The translations under genes and the position numbers were made by a program. 64,000 bases of DNA from Halobaculum rubrum (GTDB taxonomy: Archaea > Halobacteriota > Halobacteria > Halobacteriales > Haloferacaceae), in contig NZ_CP082284.1 in the NCBI RefSeq assembly GCF_019880225.1, forward strand, positions 2,108,001 through 2,172,000, given 5' to 3'. A model generated the notes under the pieces. That model saw only the letters and a list, made by a program, of their open reading frames with translations. It ran no database searches and was not told the DNA's origin. Position 1 is the first letter of the stretch; each line of letters opens with the position of its first letter. Of this stretch, positions 25,793-34,423 are shown piece by piece.

Positions 25793-26914
25793 ATGCAGAC
25801 CGTCGCCGCGTTCACCGACACGTACCTGCCGACGGTGAACGGCGTCACTTACACGCTGGAGTCGTGGCGCGAGGAGTGGCGCGCCCGCGGCGGCCGGATG
25901 GACGTGGTGTTCCCCGACGCGCCCGGGCACGACCCCACGAACGGCGAGCACACCACCCGCAGCGTCGGCTTTCCCTTCTACGACGGCTTCCGGATGGGGC
26001 TGCCGGGTATCCCCGACGCCGTCCGCGACGCGGACGTCGTCCACGCGCACACGCCCTTCGCGCTGGGTCTCTCGGGGTGGTATCTCGCGCGACGGATCGA
26101 CGCGCCGCTGGTCGCCTCCTACCACACGCCGACCGCCGAGTACGCGGACTACCTCGCGGCCGGCCCGGCCGCCGCCGTCGTCGAGGGCGCCGCCCGACGC
26201 TACGAGCGACGGTACATGAACGCCGCCGCCGCGGTCGTCGTTCCCAGCGAGCCCGCCGGCGATCACCTCCGCGATATCGGCGTCCACACACGCGTCGAGG
26301 AGGTTCCCAACGGCGTCGACACCGAGTTCTTCGCGCCGCCGGACGCCGAGACGCTCGCCGCCTTCCGAGACGAGTACGACCTGCCCGACCCGTCGGACGG
26401 TCCCCTCCTCGGCTACACCGGCCGTCACGGCTTCGAGAAGGAGCTGACCGAGGTCCCGCCGGCGGTCGCGGCCGCCGACGCCGAGGCGACGATCGTGTTC
26501 GGCGGCGACGGCCCCGCCCGTGACGCGGTCGAGGCCGCCTGCGACGAGGCCGGCGTCGACGCGCGCTTCCTCGGCTTTCTCCCCCGCGAGGATCTCCCGG
26601 CGCTGTACGCGGGCCTCGACGCCTTCGTGTTCCCCTCGCCCGTCGAGACGCAGGGACTCGTCGCGCTGGAGGCCAACGCCTGCGGGACGCCCGTCGTCGG
26701 CGTCGACGCCGGCGCGCTCGCGGACACCGTCGTCGACGGGGAGACCGGCTACCACTACCCCCACGGCGACACTGCGGCCTTCGCCGACGCCATCGACCGC
26801 ACGCTCGCGGAGCGCGAGGCGCTCTCCGAGCACTGCCTCGACCGTCGCGGGGAAACGAGCGTCGAGCACGCGGTCGACCGGCTGGCGGACCTGTACGACT
26901 CGGTGACCGAGTGA
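25793..26914 (+). CDS. GT4-family glycosyltransferase, second of a pair
   Basis: 373 aa. MQTVAAFTDTYLPTVNGVTYTLESWREEWRARGG is the Gly-rich acceptor loop seen in diacylglycerol-type glycosyltransferases. VHAHTPFALGLSGWYLAR, VPNGVDTEFF, GYTGRHGFEKEL, FPSPVETQGLVALEANACGTPVVGVDAG give the GT4 EX7E region. The resemblance to alpha-glucosyl/mannosyl-diacylglycerol synthases suggests an archaeol-based acceptor, but this is inference. It ends near a repeat-rich intergenic region. Confidence 0.86.
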   Translation: MQTVAAFTDTYLPTVNGVTYTLESWREEWRARGGRMDVVFPDAPGHDPTNGEHTTRSVGFPFYDGFRMGLPGIPDAVRDADVVHAHTPFALGLSGWYLARRIDAPLVASYHTPTAEYADYLAAGPAAAVVEGAARRYERRYMNAAAAVVVPSEPAGDHLRDIGVHTRVEEVPNGVDTEFFAPPDAETLAAFRDEYDLPDPSDGPLLGYTGRHGFEKELTEVPPAVAAADAEATIVFGGDGPARDAVEAACDEAGVDARFLGFLPREDLPALYAGLDAFVFPSPVETQGLVALEANACGTPVVGVDAGALADTVVDGETGYHYPHGDTAAFADAIDRTLAEREALSEHCLDRRGETSVEHAVDRLADLYDSVTE

Positions 26915-27020
26915 GGCCGGCCGCGCCGCTCACCGTCGGTCGCGTCGAAAAAGGGGACGCACTGCGGTCGGTTTCCTGGTTACTGGGTGGAGCGGCACGG
27001 AGACCGCTCCGCCGCTTCAT

Positions 27021-27178
27021 CGAGACCTCCCTTCGCGGAACTCGCTCCGCTCGTTCCGCGTGCTCTCGTTCGCTCCCCCCGGTCGCTCACGAGAACTTCG
27101 GTCGGTCTCGTTAGCTTCTGGGCGGCTCGCCCACAAGCTCGCCGTCGATGTACCGAGACCTCCCTTCGGTCGGTCTCG
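27021..27178. repeat. repeated short sequences between two convergent genes
   Basis: CGAGACCTCCCTTCG occurs at 27021-27035 and 27154-27168; CTTCGGTCGGTCTCG occurs at 27096-27110 and 27164-27178. A CGGAAC/GTTCCG inverted repeat lies at about 27036-27058. The copies next to the stop of the Gly/Met-rich gene appear to have been partly duplicated 68 nt further on. The 264-nt space holds no gene that I can see. Confidence 0.6.
27154..27178 (-). terminator. hairpin directly after the Gly/Met-rich gene
   Basis: CGAGACC (27154-27160) pairs with GGTCTCG (27172-27178) over an 11-nt loop, immediately past the TAG at 27179-27181. It can fold in RNA from either strand. No U-run follows, so termination is an inference; it could be a processing or stability element. 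Confidence 0.4.
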
Positions 27179-27610
27179 CTAGTCTTCCAGCGCCTGTGCG
27201 ATCCGCTGAAGCTGCCGGGTCGCGTCGCGGACCTCGTCGCGGAGCTGGCGCACCTCGCGCACGAGTTCCTCGTTTCCGACGGACTCCTCCTCGGCGCCGG
27301 GGCCGCCGGGGCCGCCGGGGCCGCCGCCCATCCCGCCACCCATGCCGCCGGGACCGCCACCGCCGCCCATCATCCCGCCCATCATCTGCGCGAAGGGGTT
27401 GCCGCCGCCGCCCATGCCGCCGGGACCGCCACCGCCGCCCATCATCTCCTCGGGGGAGGGAGCGCCGCCCTCACCCTCCTCGCGCTCCTGTTCGCGTCGC
27501 TCGCGGATCTCCTCGACACGCTCGCGGAAGGACTTCTCCTCGCCGTCGTCGCCTCCGTCGGCGCCCTCGTTTCCGTCCGATCCGGCGTCCTCGGGGTCGT
27601 TGTCTGCCAT
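27179..27610 (-). CDS. Gly/Met-rich low-complexity protein with acidic head and coiled-coil tail
   Basis: 143 aa. An acidic disordered head of about 25 residues is followed by a charged helix SFRERVEEIRERREQEREEGEG, then a long Gly-Met-rich middle with repeated MGGGGGPGGMGGG units and NPFAQMMGG, then a helical tail NEELVREVRQLRDEVRDATRQLQRIAQALED that should form a coiled coil. No enzyme motif. Such sequences can be assembly or phase-separating proteins, but that is speculation. It may be conserved in haloarchaea. Confidence 0.65.
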   Translation of the reverse strand: MADNDPEDAGSDGNEGADGGDDGEEKSFRERVEEIRERREQEREEGEGGAPSPEEMMGGGGGPGGMGGGGNPFAQMMGGMMGGGGGPGGMGGGMGGGPGGPGGPGAEEESVGNEELVREVRQLRDEVRDATRQLQRIAQALED

Positions 27611-27699
27611 GAATCCGGGTTCGGTCCGGCGTCCGAAAAGCGTTGTTCCTCGGGGGGCGGAACCGAGCCCTCTTGTACCCCGGTCCCCGAGCGGGGCGC

Positions 27700-29109
27700 G
27701 TGTTCGCGGATCGGTCCGACGCCATCGCCGACGACGCGCCCCATCGCGGCTACGGGGTCGCGCTCACGCCGGGCGTGAGCGGGCCGTGCGCGTTCGTCAC
27801 CGGCTACGGACCCGGGAACCGCCTGCTCGCGTGGCGCGACGGCGCCCTCCGCGACGTGGCGACCCCGGCCGTCGCCGACGAGGGCCGTCACGCGATCGGC
27901 GTCGTCGCCGCCGACCTCGACGCCGACGGCGCCGAGGAGATCTACGTCCACAACACGGAGTCCTATCGGGGGAAGACACGGGATACCGACCTCCTGCTCG
28001 ACCCCGTCGACGTGCTCCCGGATCACGAGGACATACGGTGGCGCGACCTGTTCGGCCTGTCGATCAACGCCGACCGCGGCAACTTCCGCGCGGGCCGCTC
28101 GGTCGCCGCGCTCGACCGCTACGGCACCGGCCGCTACGGCGTCTTCGTCGCCTGCTACGGCGTCCCGTCCCGGTTCTACGAACTCGGCGACGACGGCGAA
28201 CTCTCGGACATGTCGGAGGCGGTCGGCCTCGACCTCGACGCCGGCGCCCGATCGCTGTACGCCGGTCCGCTCGTGAGCGATCGGATGGATCTGTTCGTCG
28301 GCGTCGAACGGGGACCGAATCGACTGTTCCGAAACGCGTCGGGTCACTTCGAGGAGGTCGCCGGAGTCGTGGGACTCGACGCGCCCGGGACGAACGCCCG
28401 CGGCGTCACGATGGCCGACGGCGACTTCGCGGTCGGCGGCTGGGAGACGCCGAGCCGGCTGTTCGCCCGGAGACCGCCCGCTACCGGCGACGCGCACCCG
28501 GACGGCGGACCGCCGCCGGAACGATTCGCCGACGTTACCCCGTCCGCGTTCGCGGCGCCGACGCGGGTCCGGACGCTCGTCGCGGCCGACTTCGACAACG
28601 ACGGTCGCGAGGAGCTGTTCTGTAACGCGCTGGGCGCCCCGAACCGCCTGTTCCGCAAGGAGCGGGAGGGGTGGACCGCGCTCGACCCCGGCGACGCCGC
28701 GGAACCACGCGGGCTGGGAACCGGCGCCGCAGTCGCCGACTTCGACGGCGACGGTGCCCTCGAGCTACTCGTGGTCCACGGCGAACTCGCCGCCCAGCCG
28801 CTCTCGCTGTACGCCGTCGACGGCGCCGCCGAGAACGACTGGCTCCGCGTGCGCCCGACCACCCAGTACGGCGCCCCCGCCCGGGGCGCGGCCGTCACCG
28901 TCGAGACGGCGTCGCGCACGCGGACGAAGGTCGTGTGCGCCGGCTCGGGCTACCTCTGTCAGATGGAGCCGGTCGCCCACTTCGGCCTCGGCGACGAGAC
29001 GCCCGAGCGCGTCACCGTCCGCTGGCCGGACGGTCGCGAGGCGACGCTGGAGTCGCCCACTCCGCGGGCCGAACACGACCTCGCTCACCCGATGGCGCCG
29101 CGGTTCTGA
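27700..29109 (+). CDS. CRTAC1-like beta-propeller protein with ASPIC/UnbV C-terminus
   Basis: 469 aa from the GTG at 27700 (MFADRSDAIADDAPHRGYG), with CCCTCTTGTACC at about -30; a TTG at 27643 is the alternative. FG-GAP/VCBS-type repeats carry calcium-loop patterns such as DLDADGAEEIYVHN, DFDNDGREELFCN and DFDGDGALELLVVHG. The C-terminal ASPIC/UnbV part has WLRVRPTTQYGAPARGAAVTVE, GSGYLCQMEPVAHFGLGD and VTVRWPDGREATLE. No signal peptide is seen, unlike most homologues, so it may be cytoplasmic. Role unknown. Confidence 0.8.
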   Translation: MFADRSDAIADDAPHRGYGVALTPGVSGPCAFVTGYGPGNRLLAWRDGALRDVATPAVADEGRHAIGVVAADLDADGAEEIYVHNTESYRGKTRDTDLLLDPVDVLPDHEDIRWRDLFGLSINADRGNFRAGRSVAALDRYGTGRYGVFVACYGVPSRFYELGDDGELSDMSEAVGLDLDAGARSLYAGPLVSDRMDLFVGVERGPNRLFRNASGHFEEVAGVVGLDAPGTNARGVTMADGDFAVGGWETPSRLFARRPPATGDAHPDGGPPPERFADVTPSAFAAPTRVRTLVAADFDNDGREELFCNALGAPNRLFRKEREGWTALDPGDAAEPRGLGTGAAVADFDGDGALELLVVHGELAAQPLSLYAVDGAAENDWLRVRPTTQYGAPARGAAVTVETASRTRTKVVCAGSGYLCQMEPVAHFGLGDETPERVTVRWPDGREATLESPTPRAEHDLAHPMAPRF

Positions 29110-29174
29110 TCGCTTAGGCTCGATCCCCACTCGGTGACGTAACCGCTTTGGGGCGCCCCGGCGCACGTCGAGCC

Positions 29175-30278
29175 GTGACCGACGAGCGCGCGCCGAGACG
29201 GGGGAAAGTCGACCGCGACGCCTTCGAGTCGGCGGTGCGGCCGAACCTCGGGGCCGCCCGCGAGGACGTGCGCCTCGGCCCGACCCACGGCGTCGACTTC
29301 GGCGTCGTCGACGTGGCCGACCGCGCGGTCGTGTGCGCGACCGACCCGATCTCGCTGCTGCCGGAGTTGGGCTACGAGCGCGCCGGTCGCTTCGCGCTCT
29401 CCTTTGCCCTCGGGGACGTGGCCGTCTCCGGCGTCCCACCCACCCACTTCTGTCCCTCCTTCGCCCTCCCAACCGACGTGGGCGACGACGACTTCGAGGC
29501 GTTCTGGGCCGCCATCGCCGCCGAGTGCGAGGCGCTCGGCGTCGCGATCCCGACGGGTCACACCGCTCGCTACCCCGGCGCGTCGCTCCCGTGGGTCGGC
29601 GCCGCCACGGTGCTGGGCGTCGGCGATCCCGACGACGTGATCCGACCCGACGGCGCCCGCCCGGGCGACCGTCTGCTCGTCACGAAGGGCCCTGGGATCG
29701 AGACCGCGGGGCTGTTCGCGTCGCTGTACCCCGACGAACTCGCCGAACGGGGGCTCGACGAGGCGACGATCGACGCCGCGGCCGCCCTGCTCGACGAGAC
29801 GAGCGTCGTGCGTGACGCGCTCGCGGCCGCGGAGGCCGGGCGCGAGAGGGTCGGCGGTGACGGTGCCGCCGCGAGCGACGGGGTCGGTCGAACGGTCGAC
29901 GCCGACGCGGGTGTCTCCGCGATGCACGACGCGACCGAGGGTGGCCTCCGAGGGGCGCTGTGTGAGACGGCCGAGGCTGGCGGCGTCCGCATCGACGTGG
30001 ACTCGACGGCCGTCCCGACGAACGCCGCCGCCGTGGCGGCGTGCGAGGCGCTCGACCTCGACCCGTGGGCGTGTACGACCTCCGGGACGCTCCTGCTGGC
30101 CGTCGACCCCACAGCCGTCGACCGCGTCGTGGACGCGTTGGAGTCGAGGGGAACCCCGGTCGGCGTCGCCGGCGAGGTCCGTGAGGGATCGGGCGTGTTC
30201 GTCGACGGCGAACGCGTCGAGCCGCCCGTCGAGGACGCGTCGTGGGCGGCCTACGAGCGACTCTCCGGGTCGGACTGA
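29175..30278 (+). CDS. AIR-synthase-related protein (PurM/HypE/ThiL superfamily)
   Basis: 367 aa from the GTG at 29175. The N-terminal half has VDFGVVDVADRAVVCATDPISLL and FALSFALGDVAVSGVPPTHFCPSFALP, the ATP/metal-binding Asp-rich segment of the superfamily, then IPTGHTARYPGASLPWVGAATVLG. The C-terminal half has GDRLLVTKGPGIETAGL and SAMHDATEGGLRGALCETAEAGGV. It is neither clearly HypE nor PurM. An alpha-rich insert of about 30 residues with Gly/Asp lies before SAMHD. No hydrogenase genes are nearby, so the substrate is open. Confidence 0.78.
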   Translation: MTDERAPRRGKVDRDAFESAVRPNLGAAREDVRLGPTHGVDFGVVDVADRAVVCATDPISLLPELGYERAGRFALSFALGDVAVSGVPPTHFCPSFALPTDVGDDDFEAFWAAIAAECEALGVAIPTGHTARYPGASLPWVGAATVLGVGDPDDVIRPDGARPGDRLLVTKGPGIETAGLFASLYPDELAERGLDEATIDAAAALLDETSVVRDALAAAEAGRERVGGDGAAASDGVGRTVDADAGVSAMHDATEGGLRGALCETAEAGGVRIDVDSTAVPTNAAAVAACEALDLDPWACTTSGTLLLAVDPTAVDRVVDALESRGTPVGVAGEVREGSGVFVDGERVEPPVEDASWAAYERLSGSD

Positions 30279-30297
30279 CCGATATCCCGACTCACAG

Positions 30298-31281
30298 TTA
30301 TTCCTCGCCCCCGGCGGCCGCCAGTCGCTCCCGTGTCGCCGCCGCGAGGTCGTCGAACGCCGCGTCGGCGGCGGCGACCTCGTCGGCGAACGAGAGGAAG
30401 CCGTGGCACATCCCCTCGTAGTCCAGGTGCTCGGCGTCGACCCCGGCGTCAACGAGCCGGGAGACGTAGGCGGCGCCGTCGTCGCGCAACGGGTCGCGCT
30501 CGCCGGTGACGACGACCGCGGGGGCGCCGTCGGCGAGCGTCGCCTCGTCCGCCCGCAGCGGCGCTGCGTACGGGTTAGCGGCGTCCACGTCCGAGCGGAG
30601 GTACTCGCGCCAGAAGCGACGCATGTCCGCGCGTGTCAGGAGCGGGCCGTCCGCGTTCGCCTCGTAGGAGTCGGTCCCGAAGTCGCGGTCGGCGATCGGG
30701 TACAACAGTGTCTGGACCGCGGGTGCCTCCCCGTCGGGAGTCGCCAGCGACGCGGCGGCCGCGAGGTTCCCGCCGGCCGAGGACCCTGCGACGCCGACGA
30801 CGCCGTTTCCGCCGAACTCGGCGGCGTGTTCGCGGGTCCACCGGAGGGCGCGGATCGCGTCGTCGACGGCGGCGGGGAACGGGTGTTCGGGCGCGAGTCG
30901 GTAGTCGACGGAGACGACGACGGCGCCGACCCGGCGGCACAGCCGCCGCGCGAGGTCGGCCGCGGAGTCGAGCGTGCCGAGACACCAGCCGCCGCCGTGG
31001 AGGAAGACGAGCGTCGGCGCCGGCGTCTCGGCGGGGCGGTACACACGAAGCGGGAGGTCGTCGCCGTCGGGGCCGTCGATGGCGAGGTCGAGGGTTGAGT
31101 CGACCGGGAGATCGGCGGCCGAGGTGAACAGCTCGTCCTCGATGCGCCGGGCGCTCTCCACGGAGAGGGCGTGCCACGGCGGGACCCCGAGCGACTCGGT
31201 CTCGGCGACGACCTCGCGGAGTTCGGGGTCGAGGCCGGCGAGTCGATCCGGGCGGGTGCCGTCCTCGGCGGCGTCGGTCAT
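30298..31281 (-). CDS. alpha/beta hydrolase, HSL-type esterase/lipase
   Basis: 327 aa from the ATG at 31281. Oxyanion motif HGGGW in LVFLHGGGWCLGT, nucleophile motif GSSAGG in GVAGSSAGGNLAAAASLA, Asp in VVTGERDPLRDDGAAY and His in YEGMCHGFLSF: the complete catalytic set of the hormone-sensitive-lipase family. No signal peptide, so cytoplasmic. It probably cleaves short-chain esters. It is convergent with the AIR-synthase-like gene and divergent from an MFS gene. Confidence 0.88.
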   Translation of the reverse strand: MTDAAEDGTRPDRLAGLDPELREVVAETESLGVPPWHALSVESARRIEDELFTSAADLPVDSTLDLAIDGPDGDDLPLRVYRPAETPAPTLVFLHGGGWCLGTLDSAADLARRLCRRVGAVVVSVDYRLAPEHPFPAAVDDAIRALRWTREHAAEFGGNGVVGVAGSSAGGNLAAAASLATPDGEAPAVQTLLYPIADRDFGTDSYEANADGPLLTRADMRRFWREYLRSDVDAANPYAAPLRADEATLADGAPAVVVTGERDPLRDDGAAYVSRLVDAGVDAEHLDYEGMCHGFLSFADEVAAADAAFDDLAAATRERLAAAGGEE

Positions 31282-31389
31282 GCACCCTCGGATGCGCGGG
31301 GGCGACAAGAATCCCCGCGTGCCGGATCGCGCACCACCGCGGTCACCGAAACCGAGCCGCTCTTGCGAGGGCGTGCCGGACGTCTCAGT

Positions 31390-32688
31390 GTGTCGCTCTC
31401 GCTCGCTCGTATCGTCGGCGACGACGCGGACGTGCTCGACGACCGCGACTTCCGCCTGCTGTTGCTCGCGTCGCTCATTTCGCCGATGGGCGCGTCGGTC
31501 GTCTCGCCGGTCGTCGAGTCGCTCGCCGGCCCGTACGGGGTTTCGGCGACGGAGGCCGCGCTGCTCCTCTCGGCGTTCACCGCGCCGGGGATCGTCCTCA
31601 TCCCCCTCTCGGGTGTGTTGGCCGACCGCTACGGCCGCAAACCCGTGCTCGCGTCGGGGCTGGCACTGTTCGGGCTCGCGGGCGTCGCGCTCACGCTGAC
31701 GACCGACTTTCGGACCGCGCTCGCGCTTCGACTGCTTCAAGGGGTCGGCTACACCGGGATCGGCCCGATCCTGATCACGGCGACCGGAGACCTGTTCTCG
31801 GGTGCCCGCGAGTCGGCCGCGCAGGGCGTCCGCTTCACCGCCGTCGGCGCGTCGCTGACGGTGTTCCCGTTCCTCGCGGGACTGCTCGTCGGGTTCGCGT
31901 GGCAGTACCCGTTCGCGCTGTACGCCGCCGCGCTCCCCGTCGCCGCGGTCGTGTGGCTGCGGTTCGAAGAATCCGCGGACCTCGGGAACGCTGGCGGCGA
32001 CGCGGAGGTGGCCGGCCGCGACGCCGACACCGCAGGCGACGAACGCGGCGGCGTCCGCACGCTGCTCGCGCTGGCGACGCGCCCGCGCGTCGCCGCGACG
32101 CTGGTCGGCCGGGCGGTTCCGGGGTTCCTCTGGTTCGGCTTCCTCACGTACAACTCGATCGTGGTCGTCCGCCTGCTCGGCGGGACGCCCGGCGCCGCGG
32201 GCGCGCTCGTCGCCGTCGCTTCGATCTCCAGCGCCGTCGCGACGACCCAGACCGGCCGGATAACCGCCCGGTTCGGCCGGACGGCGCCGACGTTCGCCGC
32301 GCTCGTGCTCGCCGCCGGCGGGCTCGCGGGGCTCTCGCTCGCGCCGTCGGTCCCGGTCGCGCTCGCCGCGGGCGTCCCCGTCGGCGCGGGCTTTTCGGTG
32401 TCGCTGACGCTGTACCGCTCGGCGATCACGGGGCTCGCCGGCGACGACACCCGCGGCGGCCTCGTCAGCCTCGGGGAGTCGATCGGCCGGCTGGGCTCGA
32501 CCGGCGCGCCGGTCGCGATGGGCGCCGCAGTCGGGTTCCTCGCGGACGCGGTCGGGTACGCCGCCGCCGTCAGGACGGTCTCGGTCGCCGTCGCCGTCGG
32601 CGTCGTGGCGGTCGGGGGCGTTCTCCTCCTCGTGGGCGATCTGGGCGCCGACACCGACGGCGAGTCACCGACCGCCACCGACGACTGA
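31390..32688 (+). CDS. major facilitator superfamily transporter
   Basis: 432 aa from the GTG at 31390 (MSLSLARIVGDDADVLDDRDFRLLLLASLISPMG); an upstream start at 31171 would overlap the divergent hydrolase gene. Twelve helices are visible. The family loop 2-3 motif GVLADRYGRKPVLASG is strong and a second RITARFGRTAP matches loop 8-9. The resemblance is to drug/multidrug exporters. The acidic loop between helices 6 and 7 is halophile-typical. Confidence 0.87.
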   Translation: MSLSLARIVGDDADVLDDRDFRLLLLASLISPMGASVVSPVVESLAGPYGVSATEAALLLSAFTAPGIVLIPLSGVLADRYGRKPVLASGLALFGLAGVALTLTTDFRTALALRLLQGVGYTGIGPILITATGDLFSGARESAAQGVRFTAVGASLTVFPFLAGLLVGFAWQYPFALYAAALPVAAVVWLRFEESADLGNAGGDAEVAGRDADTAGDERGGVRTLLALATRPRVAATLVGRAVPGFLWFGFLTYNSIVVVRLLGGTPGAAGALVAVASISSAVATTQTGRITARFGRTAPTFAALVLAAGGLAGLSLAPSVPVALAAGVPVGAGFSVSLTLYRSAITGLAGDDTRGGLVSLGESIGRLGSTGAPVAMGAAVGFLADAVGYAAAVRTVSVAVAVGVVAVGGVLLLVGDLGADTDGESPTATDD

Positions 32689-32746
32689 GCTCGCGGCCGC
32701 GGGCCGCGACGCCAACGCCTAACCGTCTCCCGTCGAACGCCGACCC

Positions 32747-34129
32747 ATGACCGACACGAACGCCGGGGACGACCACGCGCTCGCCGCCGCCCGCGAGCGC
32801 GACGCTGCCGACCCGCTCCGAGCCTATCGGGACCACTTCTCGGTGCCCGACGGGGAGCGCTACATGGACGGGAACTCGCTGGGCCTCGCCTCCGACACCG
32901 CCCTCGCGACGCTGGAGCGCGTCGTCGACGAGTGGCGCGAGCTCGCGATCCGCGGGTGGGAGGCGGCCGACCCCGACTGGTTCCACTACGGCGAGCACCT
33001 CGGCGACCTGCTCGCGCCGCTTGTCGGCGCTCGCGAGTCCGAGGTCGTCGTCGCCAACTCGACCACCGTCAACATCCACACCCTGATCGGGACGTTCCTC
33101 GACACGCTCCCCGGCACGCCCGCCGGTCCCGATCCGTCGGCCGACCCGCCGGCGGTGCTGGTCAACGACCTCGACTTCCCCACCGACCACTACGCGATCC
33201 GCGCGCAGTTCCGCCAGCGTGGGCTCGACCCCGACGAGGGGCTCGTCGCCGTCGAGTCGCGCGACGGACGGACGATCGAGGAGGCCGACATCGAGGCGGC
33301 GCTCCGCGAGCGCGACGACGTCGGGATCGTGTTCATGCCCTCCGTCCTCTACCGGTCGGGCCAACTGCTCGATATCGACCGGATCACCGCGGCCGCCCAC
33401 GAACACGGCGCGCTCGCGGGGTTCGACTGTGCCCACTCGATCGGGGCGGTCGACCACGCGCTCGGCACCGCCGGGGCCGTCGACGCGAGCGCGGACGGGG
33501 CGGAAAGTGGCGGCAGCGGGGACGGCGGGGGCGCCGACTTCGCGGTGTGGTGCTCGTACAAGTACCTCAACGCCGGCCCCGGCGCGACCGCGGGGCTGTA
33601 CGTCCACGAGCGCCACCACGGCACGACGCCCGCGCTCGCCGGCTGGTGGGGCAACGACAAGTCGACCCAGTTCGAGATGCGCCACACCTACGAGGGGGCC
33701 GACACCGCCGGCGCGTGGCAGATCGGTACCGTCCCGGTGCTGTCGTCGGCGCCGATCGAAGGGGCGACGGAGCTGGTCCGCGAGGCCGGGATCGAGCGGG
33801 TCCGCGAGAAGTCGCTCGCGCTCACGGACTACCTGATCGATCTGGTCGACCACCGCCTCGGCGACGACTTCTCGGTGGGAACGCCCCGCGAGCACGCCCG
33901 CCGCGGCGGCCACGTCGCGATCGAGCACCCCGAGGGCTACCGCGTGAGCGAGGCGCTGCGCGATCGCGGGGTGATCGTCGACTTCCGGCCGCCGAACGTC
34001 GTCCGCGTCTGCCCGGCGCCGCTGTACACCCGATACGAGGACGTGTGGCACGTGGTCGAGGCGATCGAGGAAGTAGTCGAGTCGGGTGTGCACGTAGAGT
34101 ACGAGCCTCGGGGCGGCGGCGTCACCTGA
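32747..34129 (+). CDS. kynU: kynureninase
   Basis: PLP enzyme of 460 aa that cleaves kynurenine to anthranilate and alanine. Family blocks are YMDGNSLGLAS, NSTTVNIHTLIGTF, LVNDLDFPTDHYAIRAQ, FMPSVLYRSGQLLDI, GFDCAHSIGAVDH, WCSYKYLNAGPG with the PLP-binding Lys, GWWGNDK and GTVPVLSSAPIEGA. An Asp/Gly/Ser-rich insert of about 25 residues interrupts it near residue 250, just before ADFAVWCSYKY. Its operon partners for tryptophan breakdown (tryptophan dioxygenase, kynurenine formamidase) are not adjacent. CCTAACC at about -27 is a weak promoter. Confidence 0.92.
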   Translation: MTDTNAGDDHALAAARERDAADPLRAYRDHFSVPDGERYMDGNSLGLASDTALATLERVVDEWRELAIRGWEAADPDWFHYGEHLGDLLAPLVGARESEVVVANSTTVNIHTLIGTFLDTLPGTPAGPDPSADPPAVLVNDLDFPTDHYAIRAQFRQRGLDPDEGLVAVESRDGRTIEEADIEAALRERDDVGIVFMPSVLYRSGQLLDIDRITAAAHEHGALAGFDCAHSIGAVDHALGTAGAVDASADGAESGGSGDGGGADFAVWCSYKYLNAGPGATAGLYVHERHHGTTPALAGWWGNDKSTQFEMRHTYEGADTAGAWQIGTVPVLSSAPIEGATELVREAGIERVREKSLALTDYLIDLVDHRLGDDFSVGTPREHARRGGHVAIEHPEGYRVSEALRDRGVIVDFRPPNVVRVCPAPLYTRYEDVWHVVEAIEEVVESGVHVEYEPRGGGVT

Positions 34130-34135
34130 CCGGGG

Positions 34136-34261
34136 TCACTCGCCGAGATAGCGCAGTCCCGCGCCGGCGACGAGTACGAGGCCACCGGCGATGAACGTTC
34201 CCGGAAGCGGAAGCACGAACAGGCCGAGGCCGATCAACAGCACGGCCGTGGATAGTCGCAT
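34136..34261 (-). CDS. small membrane protein (41 aa)
   Basis: MRLSTAVLLIGLGLFVLPLPGTFIAGGLVLVAGAGLRYLGE: two short hydrophobic helices joined by a PLPGT turn. A GAGTACTTCC box lies about 30 nt upstream of the ATG at 34261. The stop is 7 nt from the end of the convergent kynU gene. The PLPGTF pattern with a Gly-rich second helix looks familiar from haloarchaeal small proteins. Function unknown. Confidence 0.62.
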   Translation of the reverse strand: MRLSTAVLLIGLGLFVLPLPGTFIAGGLVLVAGAGLRYLGE

Positions 34262-34423
34262 GGCCCCCGTTGGCTGACCGGACGGAAGTACTCGGTGACG
34301 GTTCCGGCGGTACCGGAAGCCGCGAAACGACACGGTCGCCGGCGGTGTCAGCCCCGACCGATATCTTCGGTCGTGGCCGTCGTCATTCCTCAGAGTCGTC
34401 GCCCGCCGTCGCCGCCGGCCTCC

